Assembly (NCBI GenBank): GCA_947630785.1
Contig: CANRIW010000006.1
Span: 1 to 64,000, forward strand
Length of the DNA: 64,000 nucleotides
From: an uncultured Oscillospiraceae bacterium
GTDB lineage: Bacteria > Bacillota > Clostridia > Oscillospirales > Oscillospiraceae
Direction of reading: 5' to 3'
The translations under genes were made by a program, and so were the position numbers. Numbering within the stretch: the first letter of the stretch is position 1; each line of letters starts with the position of its first letter. Positions 59,646 to 64,000 of the stretch are shown here, in pieces. The notes under the pieces are model-generated. The model was not told the DNA's origin and searched no databases. It saw nothing but the letters and a program-made list of their open reading frames with translations.

Positions 59646-60626
59646 TTATCGTTCTTCCTCGGCCGCGGCGGCGCCGCCCAGCCCGCTCTCGTTGTATCTC
59701 CGGTAGATATCGGCGTCCACCCGCTCGGCAAACTCCTTGGCGGCGTTGTAGCCCATCTTCCGGTTCCGGTTGTTCATGGCGGCCACCTCCACGATGGCTG
59801 CCAGGTTCCGCCCCGGCTTCACGGGGATGGTGATGGTGCGCAGCTGCACGCCCAGCAGGTCGGTGAACAGCTCCTCGGCGCCCAGCCGGTCATAGATCTT
59901 GCCCTCCACCCAGTCCTCCAGGTTGATGAGCAGGTCGATGGGGCTGTCGAACTTGATGGCGGACATCCCGAACAGCCGCTCCACGTCCACCACGCCGATG
60001 CCCCGCAGCTCCATATAGTGGCGGATCAGCTCCGGGGAGGTGCCGATGAGTCCGCCGCTGGGGATGCGGCGGATCTCCACCGCGTCGTCGGCGATGAGCC
60101 GGTGGCCCCGTTTGATGAGCTCGATGGCGATCTCGCTCTTGCCCACGCCGGACTCCCCCGCCAGCAGCACGCCCTCGCCGTAGACCTCCACCAGCACGCC
60201 GGACCGGGTGATCGTCGGGGAAAGGGCCGTGCGCAGATAGGCGATCATCATACTCATGATATTCGCGGTGGTCTCGCCGGTGCGAAGGATGACCTGGCCG
60301 TGCTTTTTTGCCATCTCCATGCACTCAGGATAGGGCTCCAGCCCGCGGGCGAAGATGACCGCCGGCGGATGGTAGGCAAAGAGCATATCGAACCGGCGCT
60401 CCCGCTCCTCCGCGGCCAGGCCGTTGAGATAAGAGGTCTCCACCAGGCCGATGAGCTGGATGCGCTCTTTGTCAAAGTAGTCAAAGTAGCCGGTCAGCTG
60501 CAGGCCGGGCCGGTCCACGTGCTCGATGGTGATCTTTCTGTCCCGGTAGCCCTCCGGGCCGTACAGCACTTCCAGGTCGAACTGGTCGATGATGGTACCC
60601 AGCTGGATACTCTTGCGCATCGCCAT
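59646..60626 (-). CDS. hprK: HPr kinase/phosphorylase
   Basis: Bifunctional sensor of carbon catabolite repression acting on Ser46 of HPr. The 326-residue protein has HGQVILRTGETTANIMSMMI in the N-domain, the Walker A VLLAGESGVGKSEIAIELIK, HRLIADDAVEIRRIPSGGLI and the HprK signature region MELRGIGVVDVERLFGMSAI, then PVKPGRNLAAIVEVAAMNNR. AAGGGGG precedes the ATG. A good -10 (TATAAT at 60669-60664, minus strand) lies upstream without a clear -35. It is followed by glmS, linking sugar sensing to amino-sugar synthesis. Confidence 0.97.
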   Translation of the reverse strand: MAMRKSIQLGTIIDQFDLEVLYGPEGYRDRKITIEHVDRPGLQLTGYFDYFDKERIQLIGLVETSYLNGLAAEERERRFDMLFAYHPPAVIFARGLEPYPECMEMAKKHGQVILRTGETTANIMSMMIAYLRTALSPTITRSGVLVEVYGEGVLLAGESGVGKSEIAIELIKRGHRLIADDAVEIRRIPSGGLIGTSPELIRHYMELRGIGVVDVERLFGMSAIKFDSPIDLLINLEDWVEGKIYDRLGAEELFTDLLGVQLRTITIPVKPGRNLAAIVEVAAMNNRNRKMGYNAAKEFAERVDADIYRRYNESGLGGAAAAEEER

Positions 60627-60715
60627 GAGCTCACGCCCCCTTCAGCAGTTTACGAGCGAGGTCATTATAACACAATCCCGCTCAGAAAAAAATAGCGGAT
60701 TCCGCAAATTCGCTC

Positions 60716-60744
60716 TTGATTTTCCGTTCCCTTTCTGCTAAGAT
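60716..60744 (+). promoter_or_regulatory. Sigma-A promoter of rpmB
   Basis: TTGATT, 17 bp, TAAGAT, 51 bp upstream of the rpmB ATG; divergent from hprK. Confidence 0.65.
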
Positions 60745-60795
60745 AGCATAGTTAGCGCGATCATGCAATTCCAACCAGCGAGGAGGTTTGTCAAT

Positions 60796-60984
60796 ATGGC
60801 CAAGTGCGAGTTCTGCGGCAAGGGCGTGAACTTTGGCATCCAGGTGTCCCACTCTCACCGTCGCTCCAACCGCCCCTGGAAGCCCAACGTCAAGCGCGTC
60901 AAGGCTGTGGTGGACGGCGCCCCCAAGCACGTCTACGTGTGCACCCGCTGCCTCCGTTCCGGCAAGGTCACCCGCGCGGTGTGA
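60796..60984 (+). CDS. rpmB: 50S ribosomal protein L28
   Basis: A 62-residue L28 of the zinc-binding type: MAKCEFCGKGVNFGIQVSHS and VYVCTRCLRSGKVTRAV supply two CxxC pairs, and SHRRSNRPWKPNVKRVKAVV is the conserved core. GAGGAGG lies about 10 bases before the ATG; the slightly longer frame starting at 60763 overlaps the ribosome site. In Bacillus rpmB lies opposite spoVM; here it is 43 kb away. Confidence 0.97.
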   Translation: MAKCEFCGKGVNFGIQVSHSHRRSNRPWKPNVKRVKAVVDGAPKHVYVCTRCLRSGKVTRAV

Positions 60985-61001
60985 TTTGAGCTCAAGCCAA
61001 C

Positions 61002-61036
61002 AAAGCGCCCCGTACCGGTCAGGTACGGGGCGCTTT
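61002..61036 (+). terminator. Terminator after rpmB (bidirectional)
   Basis: AAAGCGCCCCGTACC, 5-base loop, GGTACGGGGCGCTTTT, between convergent rpmB and gpsA. Confidence 0.93.
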
Positions 61037-61055
61037 TCCATCTGTAACGCGCTTT

Positions 61056-62066
61056 TCAGATCCAGGACTCCTCTTCCTCCAGCTCGCCCCGCTTCTCCCG
61101 GCTCATGAGCTGGGTGAGCACCAGGCGGGGGTCCTTGCCGTGGTACAGGGTCTCGTAGGCGCCGGTGGTGATGGGCATCTCCACCCCGGCCTTTTCGGCC
61201 AGCTCCCTGGCGCTGGCGGCGGCGTAGTAGCCCTCCACCACCGCGCCGCCCATCTCGGCCATGGCTTCCTCAATGGTCTTGCCCTTCCCCAGCAGGATGC
61301 CCGCCCGGCGGTTCCGGGAGTGCATGGAGGTGCAGGTGACGATCAGGTCCCCCACTCCGGCAAGGCCCGCGAAGGTCTCCTTCCGGGCCCCCATGGCCAC
61401 GCCCAGCCGGGCGATCTCGGTGAGGCCCCGGGTCATGAGCATGGCCTTTGTATTGTCCCCCAGGCCCATGCCGTCGCAGCAGCCGGCGCACAGGGCGATG
61501 ACGTTTTTCAGCGCCGCGCCGATCTCCACCCCGATGATGTCCGGGGAGGTGTAGATGCGGAACCGCCGGTTCATGAACAGGTCCTGGACCAGCTCGGCGG
61601 CCCGGCGGCTCTCGGAGGCCACCACCACGGCGGTGGGGACCCCCCGGCCCACCTCCTCCGCGTGGGAGGGGCCGGACAGCACCACGATCGGGGTGCTCTC
61701 CCCCAGCTCCTGCTCCGCCGCCTGGTGGAGCAGCAGAGAGGTGCCCTTCTCGATGCCCTTGGACACCAGCACCACGGGAACGCCGGGGTCGATGACCTCT
61801 TTCAGCGCCCTTGCGGTGGAGCGCACCGCGAAGGACGGGGTGGCAAGCACCACCAGGTCCCTCCCCTTCACGCAGGAGAGGTCACAGGTCAGCCCCAGTG
61901 CCTCCGGCAGGGGGACGCCGGGCAGCATGGGGTTCTCCCGGCGGGCGGCGATGGCGTCGCTCTCGTCTTTGGTGTAGCTCCAGAGGGCGGCCTCGTGGCC
62001 GTTCTCTATCAATACCAGCGCCAGAGCGGTGCCCCAGGCGCCGCTTCCGATCACTGCGGTCCTCAT
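61056..62066 (-). CDS. gpsA: Glycerol-3-phosphate dehydrogenase [NAD(P)+]
   Basis: Reduces dihydroxyacetone phosphate to glycerol-3-phosphate for lipid synthesis. The 336-residue protein starts MRTAVIGSGAWGTALALVLI (Rossmann GxGxxG) and has SKGIEKGTSLLLHQAAEQEL, VLSGPSHAEEVGRGVPTAVV, IGVEIGAALKNVIALCAGCC (catalytic Lys) and LAGVGDLIVTCTSMHSRNRR. It overlaps plsY by 4 bp, so production and use of glycerol-3-phosphate are coupled. Confidence 0.97.
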   Translation of the reverse strand: MRTAVIGSGAWGTALALVLIENGHEAALWSYTKDESDAIAARRENPMLPGVPLPEALGLTCDLSCVKGRDLVVLATPSFAVRSTARALKEVIDPGVPVVLVSKGIEKGTSLLLHQAAEQELGESTPIVVLSGPSHAEEVGRGVPTAVVVASESRRAAELVQDLFMNRRFRIYTSPDIIGVEIGAALKNVIALCAGCCDGMGLGDNTKAMLMTRGLTEIARLGVAMGARKETFAGLAGVGDLIVTCTSMHSRNRRAGILLGKGKTIEEAMAEMGGAVVEGYYAAASARELAEKAGVEMPITTGAYETLYHGKDPRLVLTQLMSREKRGELEEEESWI

Positions 62067-62869
62067 GCCTCGTCCTCCTTTTTCTCCTCCCCGCTGTCCG
62101 GGGCATCCGCCTGTCCGGACACCTCCTCCGCGGGGACCTCCTCCGTGGCTTCCGGTCCGCCGGAAGGGGCCTCAGCCTCCCCGGAAGCCGTCTCCCCGGA
62201 GGCCGCCGCCTTTTTGTGCAGGGTGAACTTGGACTCGGTGCCGTTGGCCAGCCGCACCAGGTTCCCCCGGTGCTTCCAGATCACCAGGGCGGCCAGCAGG
62301 GCCGCCAGCACCGTGATCAGCGCGTCCCGGTACAGGAAGGCGGAGGTGAACGGGAAGGTTGCCGCCGCCCCGCAGGAGCCCAGGGACACGTACCGCGTGG
62401 CCACCGCCAGCACCAGGAACACCGCCCACGCCGCCAGGGCCACCCGCCAGTCGATCATGATGACGATGGCCCCGCCAGACAGGATGCCCTTGCCCCCCCG
62501 GAACTGGAAGGTGCAGGGGTACATGTGCCCCAGCAGGCAGAAAGCCCCCGCCCAGTACTTGGACAGCACCACCAGCTCCGGGGACAGCTGCCCGGCAATG
62601 AAGGAGCCGAACCACACGGCCAGCACCGCCTTGAGCACGTCGGACAGAATGACCACCGCCGTCAGCGGGCCGCCGAAGGTGCGGTAAAAGTTGGTCAGGC
62701 CGGCGTTGCCGCTGCCGTGGCCGCGCACGTCGTCCCGGAGGATGTAGCGGGACACCACCACCGAGCCGTTGAAGCAGCCCAGGATATAGGCCACCACCGC
62801 GATCCCCAGAGCGGCGGCCGCCAGCCACAGAGGCGGCACTCCCGCATTTTCAAAGATGTGCGTGAACAT
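62063..62869 (-). CDS. plsY: Glycerol-3-phosphate acyltransferase PlsY
   Basis: Membrane enzyme acylating glycerol-3-phosphate from acyl-phosphate. The 268-residue protein has the PlsY blocks YILGCFNGSVVVSRYILRDD, DVRGHGSGNAGLTNFYRTFG and LLGHMYPCTFQFRGGKGILS within five membrane spans. The usual family length is about 200; here a 55-residue acidic Glu/Ala/Ser tail (ASGETASGEAEAPSGGPEAT and onward) follows the last basic segment KHRGNLVRLANGTESKF. Gene order der-plsY-gpsA is common in Clostridia. Confidence 0.95.
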   Translation of the reverse strand: MFTHIFENAGVPPLWLAAAALGIAVVAYILGCFNGSVVVSRYILRDDVRGHGSGNAGLTNFYRTFGGPLTAVVILSDVLKAVLAVWFGSFIAGQLSPELVVLSKYWAGAFCLLGHMYPCTFQFRGGKGILSGGAIVIMIDWRVALAAWAVFLVLAVATRYVSLGSCGAAATFPFTSAFLYRDALITVLAALLAALVIWKHRGNLVRLANGTESKFTLHKKAAASGETASGEAEAPSGGPEATEEVPAEEVSGQADAPDSGEEKKEDEA

Positions 62870-62872
62870 GGG

Positions 62873-64000
62873 TCAGTCCTCCTTGTCGCCCCGCTGACGG
62901 ATGGTGATCCGCACCGGGGTGCCGGTCAGGTCAAAGGTGTTGCGGATCTGGTTCTCCAGATAGCGCTGATAGGAGAAGTGGAACAGCTTGGCGTCGTTGC
63001 AGAAGAACACGAAATGGGGCGGCTTGACGCCGATCTGGGTCATATAGTAGATCTTCAGCCGGCGGCCCTTGTCGGTGGGGGGCTGGACCCTGGCCTGGGC
63101 GTCGGCCAGGACCTGGTTGAGCATCCCGGTGGGGATGCGGAGGGCCGCCTTCGCCGCCGCCGAGTCGATATAGTCGAACAGCCTCCCCACCCGCTGGCCG
63201 GTAAGGGCGGAGATGAACAGGATGGGGGCGTAGGTCATATAGGACAGGTCCCGGCGGATGTCCTCCTCCATGCGCTGCATGGTCTTGCCGTCCTTCTCCA
63301 CCAGATCCCACTTGTTCACCACGATGACGCTGGCCTTGCCCGCGTCGTGGGCCATGCCGGCCACCTTGGTGTCCTGCTCGGTGACCCCCTCCCGGGCGTC
63401 GATCATGATGACGCACACGTCGCTGCGCTCGATGGCCATGGCCGCCCGGAGGACGGAGAACTTCTCCACCCGGTCGTCCACCCTGGACTTCTTCCGCATG
63501 CCGGCGGTGTCGATGATGAGGTATTTGCCCCGCTCGTTCTCGAAATAGCTGTCCACCGCATCCCGGGTGGTGCCGGCCACGTCGGACACGATGACCCGCT
63601 CCTGGCCCAAAATGCGGTTCACCAGGGAGGACTTGCCCACGTTGGGCTTGCCGATGACGGCTACCTTGGTCACGTCGTCCTCCTCCGGCTCGTCCTCCTC
63701 CGGGGGGAAGTGCTCGAAGCAGGCGTCCAGCAGATCGCCGGTGCCGTGGCCGTGGACGGCGGAGAGGGGGTACGGGTCCCCCAGCCCCAGGTTATAGAAC
63801 TCGTAGATGTCCGGGTCGGTGGGGCCGGTGGAGTCCATCTTGTTCACCGCCAGGATGACGGGCTTCCCCGCCCGCTGGAGCATCCCGGCCACCTCCTGGT
63901 CGGCGGCGGTCATGCCGGTGCGGATGTCGCACACGAAGATGATCACGTCGGCGGACTGGATGGCGATCTCCGCCTGCTCCCGCATGAAGGAAAGGATCTG
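62873..64000 (-). CDS. der: Ribosome biogenesis GTPase Der (N-terminus beyond window)
   Basis: Double-GTPase for 50S assembly. The visible 375 residues run in frame to the window edge, starting QILSFMREQAEIAIQSADVI, i.e. inside the first G domain before its G4 (VNKMDST). The second G domain has VAVIGKPNVGKSSLVNRILG, VSDVAGTTRDAVDSYF, LIIDTAGMRKKSRV and VNKWDLVEKDGK; the C-terminal KH-like domain ends the protein (TGTPVRITIRQRGDKED). About 60-65 N-terminal residues, including the first P-loop, are missing only because the window ends. The plsY gene starts 3 bp after its stop. Confidence 0.96.
   Translation of the reverse strand, partial: QILSFMREQAEIAIQSADVIIFVCDIRTGMTAADQEVAGMLQRAGKPVILAVNKMDSTGPTDPDIYEFYNLGLGDPYPLSAVHGHGTGDLLDACFEHFPPEEDEPEEDDVTKVAVIGKPNVGKSSLVNRILGQERVIVSDVAGTTRDAVDSYFENERGKYLIIDTAGMRKKSRVDDRVEKFSVLRAAMAIERSDVCVIMIDAREGVTEQDTKVAGMAHDAGKASVIVVNKWDLVEKDGKTMQRMEEDIRRDLSYMTYAPILFISALTGQRVGRLFDYIDSAAAKAALRIPTGMLNQVLADAQARVQPPTDKGRRLKIYYMTQIGVKPPHFVFFCNDAKLFHFSYQRYLENQIRNTFDLTGTPVRITIRQRGDKED

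Overview
The window is a chromosome segment from a high-G+C (low 60s percent by eye), endospore-forming member of the Clostridia. Gene content and style suggest an Oscillospiraceae-type gut bacterium (Flavonifractor/Lawsonibacter-like); that placement is inference from gene order, composition and protein character, not from a database search. Nearly all of it is dense core genome: about 64 protein genes, no rRNA, tRNA, CRISPR array or insertion sequence seen, and no gene-free stretch over 300 bases.

Layout. 1-1.3 kb: end of rpsB and tsf. 1.3-4.0 kb: an accessory two-gene operon, a TIR-domain protein followed by a NUDIX hydrolase. 4.1-7.4 kb: sporulation sigma genes sigG and spoIIGA-sigE, separated by a low-G+C toxin-antitoxin pair. 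7.6-8.8 kb: a secreted SLH-nuclease. 9.0-14.2 kb: pyrC-pyrF-pyrK-pyrD plus a histidine phosphatase-GNAT fusion. 14.3-18.1 kb: a lipoprotein, then the spore-coat basement genes spoIVA, sipL and a 25-codon spoVM. 18.2-34.5 kb: one long leftward operon starting at cdaA (c-di-AMP synthesis) and running cdaR, DUF5685, DnaJ-like, membrane protein, yicC, remA, gmk, rpoZ, priA, def, fmt, rsmB, rlmN, prpC, prkC, rsgA. 34.6-38.1 kb: cysteine-desulfurase-like/DUF3343 pair, ispD-ispF and carD. 38.1-45.4 kb: tig-clpP-clpX-lon-engB-FAH protein-quality block. 45.5-51.6 kb: thrC, dipeptidase, yraN, rnhB, ylqF, rplS, then spoIVFA/spoIVFB. 52.7-57.7 kb: DUF3842 plus a membrane Mrr-like nuclease, an intact sigK, a two-module flavoprotein, and an ECF sigma/anti-sigma pair. 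57.8-64 kb: glmS-hprK, rpmB, gpsA-plsY-der.

How it fits together. The sporulation genes form a coherent programme: pro-sigma-E and its protease (spoIIGA-sigE), the sigma-E-dependent coat base (spoIVA, sipL, spoVM), the forespore factor sigG, and pro-sigma-K with a SpoIVFA/SpoIVFB-type processing complex. Sigma-E-type promoters (GCATAAA/TCATATT-like -35, CATAYNNT -10, 14-bp spacing) can be read upstream of spoIVA, sipL and spoIVFA, and a weaker one lies upstream of spoVM.

Most interesting points: (1) the TIR-NUDIX operon, in which a predicted NAD-consuming domain is translationally linked to a predicted ADP-ribose-type pyrophosphatase; (2) spoVM, whose promoter -10 lies in the loop, and whose ribosome binding site lies in the 3' arm, of the terminator hairpin of the upstream housekeeping operon; (3) a spoIIGA promoter with a 21-bp spacer, echoing the abnormal spacing known for Bacillus subtilis spoIIG; (4) an 80-bp palindromic element inside the pyr operon.
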